64,000 bases of DNA, from assembly GCF_003096355.1 (NCBI RefSeq), contig NZ_QEKI01000006.1:1-64000 (forward strand), in the 5' to 3' direction. The notes under the pieces were generated by a model. The model was not told the DNA's origin, ran no database searches, and saw only the letters and a list, made by a program, of their open reading frames with translations. This document shows, one piece after another, positions 54,986 to 62,762 of the stretch. Both the position numbers and the translations under genes were made by a program. The DNA is from Pontibacter virosus. Its GTDB lineage: Bacteria > Bacteroidota > Bacteroidia > Cytophagales > Hymenobacteraceae. Position 1 is the stretch's first letter; each line of letters opens with the position of its first letter.

Positions 54986-56450
54986 CTGTTCTAACGTTCT
55001 TGTTGTCATCTATGCGTTTCTTTATGGATTTAAGGATAGCGGTATAAAGCTCTTTTTTGAGTATCTGGTCCTCGCATCCGGCGTCGATGCTCGGGTTGTC
55101 GTTCACTTCAATTACATAGGCCTTCCCATCAATCTCCTTTATATCCACGCCATATAGCCCGTTTCCGATCAGGTTCGCCGCCTTTATAGCCGTGTGCAGC
55201 ACAACGAATGGTACTTCCTCAAATGGTACCGTTTCGTGGTCTCCTTCCGTGTCGTTCTTCTTGCCACTCCAGTTATAGATCTGCCAGTGTCCCTTGGCCA
55301 TGAAGTACTTGCAGGCATAGAGCGGCTGCTTGTCCATGATGCCGATACGCCAGTCAAAATCAGTCGGGGTGAACTCTTGCCCGATGATCAGTTCGGAGTC
55401 AACCAGCATCTCGTCTAACTCCCGCTGCAATCCTTCGCTGTCTTTGGCCTTTACCACACCCTGCGAGAAAGAACTATCCGGTTTCTTGAGCACACAAGGT
55501 ATACCGAGCTCCTGCTCTACAAGTTCGCGGTTGTCTTTGTGGATGATCATTGTCTTAGGTATAGGCACTTTTGCCTTGGTGAGCAGCTCCGCCAGGTATA
55601 CCTTGTTGGTGCAACGCAGGATCGAGATCGGATCGTCAATTACCACCAGTCCATCGGCATACGCTTTGCGGGCGAATTTGTAGGTATGGTGGTTGACCGA
55701 AGTGGTCTCGCGTATAAAGAGCGCATCAAATTCAGGCAGCCGACGGTAGTCGTCCTTGGTGATCATCTCTACATAGAAGCCCATGCTCTCACCGGCCTCT
55801 ACAAAGTGCTGCAGCGCCTTTTTGTTGGATGGCGGCTCACTCTCGTCCGGATCGACCAGGATGGCCAGGTCGTATATTTTATTGCGTCCGATCTTGGCGC
55901 CCGAAAAGCGGTGTCTGGCAAAGTAGGACTTTGCAAAACGCAGCAGGTAGCGCCAGTGGTGCTCCGGTACGTCGTTGATCGGTATAGCCGAAATACTTTG
56001 CAGCACCCATTCATCTTTGTAGACAAACTGCGCCCGCAGCAGCGGCGCCTGGAACAGGTCGTGCAGTTGCTTGCAAAGCTTCTCGTACTTCTGCGCCACA
56101 TTCTGCCCGAAATAAATACTCAGGGTAAAGGACTTGGAGCGCAGGGTTCCCAGGGTTTTCTGGATCAGGTCGTTGAGTTCCACTGTAATGGCCCGCACAA
56201 TGGTCGGGCTTTTGAGGTCCTGCATGGTGGCCACGCTCGGTATGGGTTTATGCCCCCGCGCCTCGGCCAGCAATGACACATAGTAACCGGCGCTCTGGTA
56301 TTTGTAAGAGCGGCACAGGTTAAAGATCCGGGCATTTTTTATATCAGTATAGGCGGTGTCTGTCAGGTATGTTTGCACATCCACCACTTCCACGTCTTCA
56401 ATCGCCACATCCCAGTCTTTGGGATAATCCACTACAACTATTTTTCGCAT
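54975..56450 (-). CDS. RimK-type ATP-grasp ligase with N-terminal RLAN domain
   Basis: 491 residues. Residues 1 to about 150 match the RLAN (RimK-like ATP-grasp N-terminal) domain (VVVDYPKDWD, YTDIKNARIFNLCRSYKYQS). From about 185 on there is an ATP-grasp ligase: LAELLTKAKVPIPKTMII, VLKKPDSSFSQGVVKAKDS, QEFTPTDFDWRIGIMDKQP and the Mg-binding YVIEVNDNPSIDAG. RimK-like enzymes add glutamate or other residues to a carboxylate. It starts three bases after a C39-like peptidase gene and overlaps the COG2170 ligase gene. The acceptor is unknown; ribosomal protein S6, the RimK target in E. coli, is only one option. Confidence 0.88.
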   Translation of the reverse strand: MRKIVVVDYPKDWDVAIEDVEVVDVQTYLTDTAYTDIKNARIFNLCRSYKYQSAGYYVSLLAEARGHKPIPSVATMQDLKSPTIVRAITVELNDLIQKTLGTLRSKSFTLSIYFGQNVAQKYEKLCKQLHDLFQAPLLRAQFVYKDEWVLQSISAIPINDVPEHHWRYLLRFAKSYFARHRFSGAKIGRNKIYDLAILVDPDESEPPSNKKALQHFVEAGESMGFYVEMITKDDYRRLPEFDALFIRETTSVNHHTYKFARKAYADGLVVIDDPISILRCTNKVYLAELLTKAKVPIPKTMIIHKDNRELVEQELGIPCVLKKPDSSFSQGVVKAKDSEGLQRELDEMLVDSELIIGQEFTPTDFDWRIGIMDKQPLYACKYFMAKGHWQIYNWSGKKNDTEGDHETVPFEEVPFVVLHTAIKAANLIGNGLYGVDIKEIDGKAYVIEVNDNPSIDAGCEDQILKKELYTAILKSIKKRIDDNKNVRTDEY

Positions 56451-56453
56451 GGT

Positions 56454-57176
56454 TTATTCGTCGATGGGTTCAGAGTCCACTGGCTTGATGGCCAGCAGGT
56501 TGGCATCAAAAGTAGCCATTCCCAACATAATGGAGTTGAGCAGGTGCGATGCCTTCACCTCATAGTAATTGTTTTGAAAAAAAGGATTCTCCTGGTACGG
56601 ATCAGCCACCACAATCTGTTTCTGGTCATCAGCAAAGCCGCACAGCACCACAAAGTGCCCCATCGGGTAGCCACGCACATCGTCATAAATTGAGTTGCCC
56701 TCCTCGTCGCTAAACTCCCGGGAGCTTTGGTACAGGTAGGTGGCACTAAGGCCGGTGAGCAACGGAATGCCCTTCTCAAAGTACTCCCTTAGCAACCCTT
56801 TGGTCAGGTCCGTACAACGCAACTCGCCACCCCTCTGCAGAAAATCAATGTATGCCAGGGTGGCCCGCTTGAATTTTGTGCCTTTCTTAAAAGCCAGCTG
56901 CTCTTCCAGTTTCACGATGATTTCCTCATTGCTGAGTTGAAACCAGGTAGGATCAAAAATGTGCAGGTTGTAGGTATAGATGCGGGCCTTGTAGCCTCTT
57001 TTAAGCGCATGGCAGGCCAGCAGTACTTCCAGTGTACCGCCTTCGTCCAGATACGGCACTTCTTTGATCACCTCGCTCAACGAGATAGTATCTTTGAAAT
57101 AGCGATAAACCGCATGCAAACTGGTAGGCCCGCAGGTGGAATCGTCAGGTTGCGTATGGATCTTGATCGGAATCAC
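56454..57176 (-). CDS. C39-like papain-fold cysteine peptidase
   Basis: 240 residues. The nucleophile lies in TQPDDSTCGPTSLHAVY (Cys at about 15), the catalytic His in YPMGHFVVLCGFADD and the Asp in IVVADPYQEN, the C39 peptidase order. There is no signal peptide and no transporter domain, so it is a free cytoplasmic enzyme, unlike bacteriocin-exporting C39 proteins. It is the first gene of the operon with RimK-type ligase, COG2170 ligase and N-formylglutamate amidohydrolase-like protein; it may mature a precursor peptide or reverse the modification, which is inference. Confidence 0.82.
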   Translation of the reverse strand: MIPIKIHTQPDDSTCGPTSLHAVYRYFKDTISLSEVIKEVPYLDEGGTLEVLLACHALKRGYKARIYTYNLHIFDPTWFQLSNEEIIVKLEEQLAFKKGTKFKRATLAYIDFLQRGGELRCTDLTKGLLREYFEKGIPLLTGLSATYLYQSSREFSDEEGNSIYDDVRGYPMGHFVVLCGFADDQKQIVVADPYQENPFFQNNYYEVKASHLLNSIMLGMATFDANLLAIKPVDSEPIDE

Positions 57177-57374
57177 AGGCAGCTTTTTTGTGTTGCACTT
57201 AATAACAGTGTGCCTCTTATACGCGGACTATGAAAGAAGTTATCTGTATTTTAGAAAGAAGAAGTAACAATATGCCGCAAGTTCAGCACAATTATTGCAC
57301 TTCATAATGCTGGTTTGTATTGGGTTTTATAAGCCTTAAAACGTATCTTGTCTTTTACTTAAATCTTGTTGCGT

Positions 57375-58061
57375 ATGAACTGGGCCTATCGAATAACAAA
57401 ACGTGATAAAGTGGCATTTGCGCTGGGTTCAGTGTTTGCTATCATTATTCTGGCTAACTGGTTTGCCAGCTACAGCATCGGACGGGTAAGTAATCAGTTT
57501 AGCGAGGTATACCACGACCGTTTGGTCCCCTCGCTGGTTATTTCGGATGTGATGGAACGCTACTATCAAAACCGCCTGACATTGGAAGACCACATTCTTT
57601 CAGCATCCGCATCGGAGCAAGACAGCCTGCACCAGCTGGTTGTGGCGAATACAGAAGAGATAGAAACATTGATAGATCAGTTTGAGAAAACGTACCTGAT
57701 CGAGCGTGAAAGTGCCGGGCTGGCTACTTATAACAAAGAGTTTGGAAAACTGGTGGCCGTACAGGACCGGATACTGAAGCTAAGCAGCGAGGGAGAAAAA
57801 GAAGAAGCTGAAAATCTGTATCGCACGGAGGGACACCAGGCATTCCTGCACTTGCTAGAGCCGTTGCACGAACTGATTAAGCTGCAGGGGGAAGTGGGAA
57901 AAGAATTGTACCAGTCGGCTGACAGGCAAGTGAAAACACTGAAAGTGCTCTCCTACCTGGTTATCGGGATGTCGGTATTTATAGCCCTGCTTGTTGCCAC
58001 GCTCCTGCAGGCTACCCGAAAACTAAATAACATCAAGCCTCAGAACTTCCGGCTAAACTGA
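57375..58061 (+). CDS. Membrane sensor-like protein with a 4-helix-bundle (4HB_MCP) domain and no output domain
   Basis: 228 residues from the ATG at 57375 (a TTG three codons earlier is less likely). Two membrane helices (FALGSVFAIIILANWFAS and VLSYLVIGMSVFIALLVATL) bracket a periplasmic four-helix bundle of about 150 residues of the kind that senses ligands in chemoreceptors. After the second helix only 18 residues follow, with no HAMP, kinase or methyl-accepting part. It is divergent from the amidoligase operon across 198 bases, so a shared regulation is possible. It may signal through a partner, or the output may have been lost. Confidence 0.7.
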   Translation: MNWAYRITKRDKVAFALGSVFAIIILANWFASYSIGRVSNQFSEVYHDRLVPSLVISDVMERYYQNRLTLEDHILSASASEQDSLHQLVVANTEEIETLIDQFEKTYLIERESAGLATYNKEFGKLVAVQDRILKLSSEGEKEEAENLYRTEGHQAFLHLLEPLHELIKLQGEVGKELYQSADRQVKTLKVLSYLVIGMSVFIALLVATLLQATRKLNNIKPQNFRLN

Positions 58062-58090
58062 TTTCACTCGCGCGCTTGCGTGGTTGGGCA

Positions 58091-58147
58091 TAAAAAGGGA
58101 AGGCATGTTAAGGATCCGTTTCGGACTGACACGCCTTCCCTTTTTAG
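58091..58147. terminator. Terminator between the sensor-like gene and argH
   Basis: AAAAAGGGAAGGC and GCCTTCCCTTTTT form a strong stem, with an A run and a T run, between convergent genes. It can end transcripts of both the 4HB gene and the arginine operon. Confidence 0.85.
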
Positions 58148-58257
58148 TAGAATCTGCCTGGATTAATTAAGATGACCTGACTTATACCTGATCGATTCTC
58201 TAAGCAGGTATAGCCAGCATTAAGAAACGAGGCAGTTATAAGTCCTCGCTACTGATC

Positions 58258-59589
58258 TTATTTTACAAGTTCTTGAAGTGCCTTCTCGGCTCTTTCAAAG
58301 TGGAAGCCTTCGATAGCCTGGTCCATCCGAGAAGCAATTTCCTTATTGCAAAGGTTTCCGATACTGCCTTCGTGGGTATGGGTGACGGTTTCCGGAACCG
58401 TAAACGTACCCGCTTCGATTCTTTCGCCTACCACTTTATAAGCATCTCGAAAAGGCATTCCGACCAGCACTTCGGCATTAACGGCATCTACGCTGAAAGC
58501 ATACTTGTACTTGTCCTCCTCCATGATCTGATCACGCACCTGCAGTTGTGGCAGCATAAAAGTCATCATATGCAGGCATTCTTTTAATTCAGTGATAGCC
58601 GGAAAGAGCGATTCTTTGAGTAGCTGCAATTCCCGGTGATAACCGGACGGCAGGTTGACGAGCAGCATCGAGATTTCGGTTGGCAGGGCCTGCATTTTGT
58701 TGCACTTACCGCGCATGATCTCAAATACATCCGGATTCTTCTTGTGCGGCATGATGCTCGAGCCGGTCGTCAGGTTATCGGGCAGGCTCACAAAGGCAAA
58801 GTTCTGGCTCATATACAGGCACAGGTCCATGGACATACGCGCCAGCGTTGCTGCCACTGATGCCATGGCGGTGCTTACCACCCGTTCTGTTTTACCACGC
58901 CCCATCTGCGCGTACACCACATTGTAATTCAGGGTACCAAAGCCGAGCAGATCTGTCGTCAGCTGCCGATTGAGCGGAAACGATGAGCCGTAACCAGCCG
59001 CAGATCCCAGTGGGTTTTTGTCCGTAATCTTGTAAGCCGCTTGCAGGAGTAGCACATCATCCACCAGGCTCTCAGCATAGGCGCCAAACCAAAGACCGAA
59101 GGACGAAGGCATGGCCACCTGCAGGTGGGTGTAGCCGGGCAGTAACCTGTCTTTGTGGCGCTCACTCTGCTCCTGCAGCACATCAAATAGGGCTTTCACC
59201 TCCTGCACCACTTGCTGCAGTTCGTGTCGCAGGTATAACTTCAGGTCAACGAGCACCTGGTCGTTGCGGGAGCGACCGCTGTGAATTTTCTTGCCAGCCT
59301 CTCCCAGTTTGCGGGTCAACTCCAACTCTACCTGCGAGTGCACGTCTTCCACGCCTGATTCAATCTCAAAATCACCAGCCACGATGCGGTGATAGATGGC
59401 TTTCATCTCCTGCTGCAGCGCATCCAGATCTTCTTTCTCCAGCAAACCCACCTGCTCCAGCATACGCGTGTGCGCCAGAGAGCCTAGTACATCGAAAGCA
59501 GCCAACTGCATGTCAAATTCAGGATCGCGGCCAACTGTAAATTGCTCGATCTCTTTTTTAACGTTGCTGTTCTTTTGCCAGAGTTTCAT
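58258..59589 (-). CDS. argH: Argininosuccinate lyase
   Basis: 443 residues from the ATG at 59589; a longer frame to 59628 adds a low-complexity segment derived from the intergenic GATTGAGT repeat. It splits argininosuccinate to arginine and fumarate, the last step of the pathway. Motifs: SGVEDVHSQVELELTRKLGE, HSGRSRNDQVLVDL, GYTHLQVAMPSSFG and the superfamily signature GSSIMPHKKNPD. It is the last of five arginine genes read leftward in this window. Confidence 0.93.
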   Translation of the reverse strand: MKLWQKNSNVKKEIEQFTVGRDPEFDMQLAAFDVLGSLAHTRMLEQVGLLEKEDLDALQQEMKAIYHRIVAGDFEIESGVEDVHSQVELELTRKLGEAGKKIHSGRSRNDQVLVDLKLYLRHELQQVVQEVKALFDVLQEQSERHKDRLLPGYTHLQVAMPSSFGLWFGAYAESLVDDVLLLQAAYKITDKNPLGSAAGYGSSFPLNRQLTTDLLGFGTLNYNVVYAQMGRGKTERVVSTAMASVAATLARMSMDLCLYMSQNFAFVSLPDNLTTGSSIMPHKKNPDVFEIMRGKCNKMQALPTEISMLLVNLPSGYHRELQLLKESLFPAITELKECLHMMTFMLPQLQVRDQIMEEDKYKYAFSVDAVNAEVLVGMPFRDAYKVVGERIEAGTFTVPETVTHTHEGSIGNLCNKEIASRMDQAIEGFHFERAEKALQELVK

Positions 59590-59594
59590 ATTTT

Positions 59595-59614
59595 GATTGA
59601 GTGATTGAGTGATT
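59595..59614. repeat. Short tandem GATTGAGT repeat
   Basis: Two and a half units of GATTGAGT stand just before argH. Similar GAGTGA-rich sequence follows argB at 61514 on, and the complementary form (ACTAACTCACT) stands at about 61786-61796. Confidence 0.6.
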
Positions 59615-59658
59615 TTTCTTTCTGTCATTTCGAGCAGGTTCGATTCCCGCTCCTGGTA

Positions 59659-60723
59659 CTATTTTACTACCCTTTCAAGTATATCAATGTAAAGGCTTAT
59701 ACCTTCTTCTAGCTCGTTTAGGTAGATGAACTCGTCAGCCATGTGTGAGCGGGCGGAGTCACCGGGTCCGAGTTTGAGGGAAGGTATGGACAGCAAAGCC
59801 TGGTCAGATGTTGTTGGTGAACCATAAGTACTGCGACCCAACGCTATACCTGCCTGCACCAGCGGGTGGTCCAACGATATAGAAGAGGGCTTGAGTCGCA
59901 TGGAACGTGGCGTCACGTCTGCTTTTACATGCTGACCTATTACCTCCAACACCTCCTCCATGGTATACGCATCCGTCAGGCGCACATCTACCGTGAACTT
60001 GCACTGATCGGGTACCACATTGTGCTGCGTTCCTGCCTGTATCATGGTCACGGACATTTTCACCGGGCCGAGGTGCTCTGATACTTTCGGAAAACGGAAG
60101 TTCTGAAACCAGGTAATATCCGGCAGTGCTTCGTAGATCGCATTCAATCCTTCTTCGCGCGCGGCATGACCCGAGCGGCCTTTTGCAACACAATCCAGTA
60201 CCAGCAAACCTTTCTCAGCTACCGCCAATTGCATGAGCGTTGGCTCGCCTACTATGGCAGCTTCCAGTTCGCCCAGTTCGGGCAGGATCAGTTCCAGGCC
60301 ATTCCTGCCAGAAATCTCTTCTTCGGCCGTTGCTGCAAATACCAGGTTATACCTTAGTCCGGTCTCTTCATAAAAGTAGAGGAAAGTCATGAGCAAAGAC
60401 ACCAGGCAACCACCTGCATCGTTGCTGCCCAGACCATAGAGTTTTCCATCTTCCACGGTAGCTGTAAAAGGGTTGCGGGTATAGCCGGTATTAGGCTTTA
60501 CGGTGTCGTGGTGCGAGTTGAGCAATAAGGTCGGCAGTGCTGCATTGTACTGCTTATTAAAGGCCCATACATTGTTTTGCTTACGGTGTATTTCTACCCC
60601 TTTGCTTTTCAAAAAACCTGCAAGCAGGTCGGCCGTTTTGTCTTCTCCCTTGCTGAAAGAAGGTATAGCGATGAGTTGCTGCAGGAGAGCCAGGGCCTCC
60701 GGGTATAGGCTTTCTTTATGCAT
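59659..60723 (-). CDS. argE: M20 peptidase, probable N-acyl-citrulline/ornithine deacylase
   Basis: 354 residues. The zinc ligands and catalytic residues are in LLNSHHDTVKPN, GLGSNDAGGCLVSLL, ATAEEEISG and the C-terminal ARSHMADEFIYL, the M20 pattern. It sits between argB and argH. Because the carbamoyltransferase in this cluster is of the N-acylornithine type, the expected substrate is N-acetyl- or N-succinyl-L-citrulline rather than N-acetylornithine. Its start overlaps the end of argB by eight bases. Confidence 0.85.
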   Translation of the reverse strand: MHKESLYPEALALLQQLIAIPSFSKGEDKTADLLAGFLKSKGVEIHRKQNNVWAFNKQYNAALPTLLLNSHHDTVKPNTGYTRNPFTATVEDGKLYGLGSNDAGGCLVSLLMTFLYFYEETGLRYNLVFAATAEEEISGRNGLELILPELGELEAAIVGEPTLMQLAVAEKGLLVLDCVAKGRSGHAAREEGLNAIYEALPDITWFQNFRFPKVSEHLGPVKMSVTMIQAGTQHNVVPDQCKFTVDVRLTDAYTMEEVLEVIGQHVKADVTPRSMRLKPSSISLDHPLVQAGIALGRSTYGSPTTSDQALLSIPSLKLGPGDSARSHMADEFIYLNELEEGISLYIDILERVVK

Positions 60724-61513
60724 GACGGAGCGTGATGGTAGTGCCTGAGAAAGCTTCTGAATCGGCCAAAGAAGGAAGTCCCTCTGCTTCCCCGATCAGC
60801 ACGGCACTCACACCCTGGCGGAGCGCTGCAAAGGCGTTGTCCAGCTTCGGGATCATGCCATCTGTCACAATGCCTTTCTCTTTCAGTTCCTGATACCTGT
60901 TCTGGTCGATTGCTGAGATTACAGAATCATCATCCTGCGCATCGGACAATACACCCTTCTTCTCAAAGCAGTATACCAGTTGCACCTTATAATACGGAGC
61001 TAATGCCGTGGCCAGCACGGAGGCAATGGTATCGGCGTTGGTGTTGAGCAAACTACCCTGCCCGTCGTGGGTGAGCGGTGCAAAAACAGGAGTAAGTCCG
61101 GCATCCAGCAGTGCCCGGATAGCGGTGGCATTGATGGTTTCGGGACCAGCTATATCGCCTGCAAAACCGTAATCCACCGTTTTCACAGGGCGTTTGGTGG
61201 CAGGTATAGCATTGGCGTCGGCACCAGTCATCCCGATGGCATTGCAACCCAATGCCTGTAGTTGTGCCACCACGTTTTTGTTGATGAGCCCGGCGTATAC
61301 CATGGTTACCAACTTGAGTGTCTCGGCGTCAGTCAGGCGGCGGCCCTCTACATAAGCTGGCTGTATGCCCAGTTGCAGCCCGATGGTAGAAGCAATTTTG
61401 CCGCCGCCGTGCACCAGTAGTTTAGGCCCGGGCAGTTGCGCGAAATCAATCAAAAAACGCTGCAACCGCTCCGGGTTATCTAAAACATTTCCGCCTATTT
61501 TTATGATGTACAT
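60716..61513 (-). CDS. argB: Acetylglutamate kinase (or N-succinylglutamate kinase)
   Basis: 265 residues, amino acid kinase fold. The N-terminus reads MYIIKIGGNVLDNPE; LLVHGGGKIASTIGLQLG is the phosphate-binding Gly loop, GRRLTDAETLKLV the acyl-glutamate site, and LLNTNADTIASVLATAL the C-terminal ATP part. It phosphorylates the gamma-carboxylate of N-acylglutamate. No N-terminal arginine-sensing helix is present, so feedback inhibition by arginine through that helix is unlikely. A stretch of 298 bases with repeats separates it from argF'. Confidence 0.92.
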   Translation of the reverse strand: MYIIKIGGNVLDNPERLQRFLIDFAQLPGPKLLVHGGGKIASTIGLQLGIQPAYVEGRRLTDAETLKLVTMVYAGLINKNVVAQLQALGCNAIGMTGADANAIPATKRPVKTVDYGFAGDIAGPETINATAIRALLDAGLTPVFAPLTHDGQGSLLNTNADTIASVLATALAPYYKVQLVYCFEKKGVLSDAQDDDSVISAIDQNRYQELKEKGIVTDGMIPKLDNAFAALRQGVSAVLIGEAEGLPSLADSEAFSGTTITLRHA

Positions 61514-61605
61514 GTTTTAATGAGTGAGCTTGTGACTGAGTGATTTGAATAGTGGGCTAGTGAGTGGTTTAGTTAATGGATTGGTTAAGCGATATGGATG
61601 ATTTT

Positions 61606-61633
61606 GTGCGGACAGGTCGCGACCTGTCCGCAC
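61606..61633. repeat. Perfect 28-base palindrome, copy 2 of the dispersed repeat
   Basis: GTGCGGACAGGTCG is followed by its exact reverse complement. The core is identical to copy 1 at 28035-28070, but the outer arms differ (GTGC instead of AACTGTAG) with both sides changed in step. Confidence 0.9.
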
Positions 61634-61727
61634 GTATGTTAATCGTCGACTACGAACAAAATATAACTGTTGGGTTTATCCCTTAATGTACAAGATATAC
61701 CTGCAATATGTACTTTGTGCACGATTC

Positions 61728-61747
61728 GGACAGGTCACGACCTGTCC
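61728..61747. repeat. Imperfect palindrome, copy 3 of the dispersed repeat
   Basis: GGACAGGTCACGACCTGTCC differs from the core by one base (A for G at the centre). Its right flank (CTACA) agrees with copy 1, but the left flank does not, so this copy seems decayed or rearranged. Confidence 0.8.
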
Positions 61748-61811
61748 CTACAAGTATACCTGGAACATCTCCAAATCTCCAAATTCACTAACTCACTTAC
61801 CCACTAAATCC

Positions 61812-62762
61812 CTAAAGCGATTCCAACATCCGCTTCAACACGGCTTGCGCGGCGTACAGACGGTTATTCGCTTGTTCGATTACCAGCGAGTTCGGTCCGT
61901 CCAGTACTTCGTGGCTCAGTTCCAGACCACGACGCACCGGCAGGCAGTGCATCACTTTGGCGTTGTTGGTCAGTGCCAACTTTTCGTTTGTGATCATCCA
62001 GCCCTCACCGTCTGTGAGCACCTGTCCGTACTGCTCGTAGCTCGACCAGTTCTTTACGTACACAAAGTCCGCATCTTGTAAGGCCTCGTCCTGGTTGTGC
62101 AGCACTTGTGCGCCTTTCGTAAACTCTTCTGCCAGATCGTAGCCTTCCGGGTTTGTGATGACTAGCTCCACATCCGCCTGCTGCATCCATTCTGCGAATG
62201 AATTGGCCACACAATGCGGAATAGGCTTGATATGCGGTGCCCAGCTTAATACAACTTTTGGTCGCTTGCCCGCAGCGGCCTGTTCTTTGATTGTCACCAG
62301 GTCGGCCAGACTTTGCAGCGGATGGCGCGTAGCTGACTCCAAGCTTACAATCGGAACTCCTGTCAACTCGATGAATTTGTTCAAAAGGTCTTCGCTGTAA
62401 TCTTCGTTTCTGTCCTGCAATTTTGGGAAAGAGCGAATGCCGATGATATCACAGTACTGTCCCATTACCGCAGCGGCTTCACGGATATGTTCCACCGTTG
62501 TGCCATCCATAATTACGCCATCACGGGTTTCGAGTGCCCAACCTTCTTTGTCAAGGTTCATCACCATCACGTTCATACCCAGGTTCATTCCGGCCTTTTG
62601 TGTGCTCAGGCGGGTGCGCAAACTGGGGTTCATGAAAATCAGACCAAGCGTTTTGTTCTGGCCAAGTGATTTGTGTGCGTAAGGCGACTGCTTTAGTTCG
62701 AGTGCTTCGTTCACTAGGGCGGCTACGTCCTGCACATCGTGTACGGAAGTGAATTGCTTCAT
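61812..62762 (-). CDS. argF': N-acylornithine carbamoyltransferase (N-succinylornithine type likely)
   Basis: 316 residues. It shows the carbamoyl-phosphate motif as FMNPSLRTRLSTQKAG, the HPLQSLADL segment and the C-terminal HCLPVRRGLELS, the HCLP-R-R form of N-acyl enzymes. Residue 90 is Val in GVIMDGTTVEHIREAAA. From memory, Xanthomonas N-acetylornithine carbamoyltransferase has Glu92 here and the Bacteroides fragilis N-succinylornithine enzyme Pro90; small residues at this place favour succinylornithine. It therefore probably makes N-succinylcitrulline. Its ATG overlaps the argD stop by one base. Confidence 0.9.
   Translation of the reverse strand: MKQFTSVHDVQDVAALVNEALELKQSPYAHKSLGQNKTLGLIFMNPSLRTRLSTQKAGMNLGMNVMVMNLDKEGWALETRDGVIMDGTTVEHIREAAAVMGQYCDIIGIRSFPKLQDRNEDYSEDLLNKFIELTGVPIVSLESATRHPLQSLADLVTIKEQAAAGKRPKVVLSWAPHIKPIPHCVANSFAEWMQQADVELVITNPEGYDLAEEFTKGAQVLHNQDEALQDADFVYVKNWSSYEQYGQVLTDGEGWMITNEKLALTNNAKVMHCLPVRRGLELSHEVLDGPNSLVIEQANNRLYAAQAVLKRMLESL

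Larger units (their letters stand above)
61514..61811. other. Intergenic stretch within the arginine cluster, rich in repeats
   Basis: It holds a GAGTGA-rich tract (61514-61575), two copies of the dispersed palindrome (61606-61633 and 61728-61747) and a CTCCAAATCTCCAAATTCAC tract ending at the argF' stop. No gene is seen. Whether transcription continues through it into argB is unclear. Confidence 0.6.

Noticed and set aside
59625..59657. tRNA T-arm-like sequence (GCAGG TTCGATT CCCGC TCCTGG) just before argH
   Set aside because: One stem mismatch, no upstream D or anticodon arm, and no CCA-like end. The nearby TGTCATTTCGAGCAGG resembles a common Bacteroidota intergenic repeat, so a tRNA relic or attachment site is not supported.
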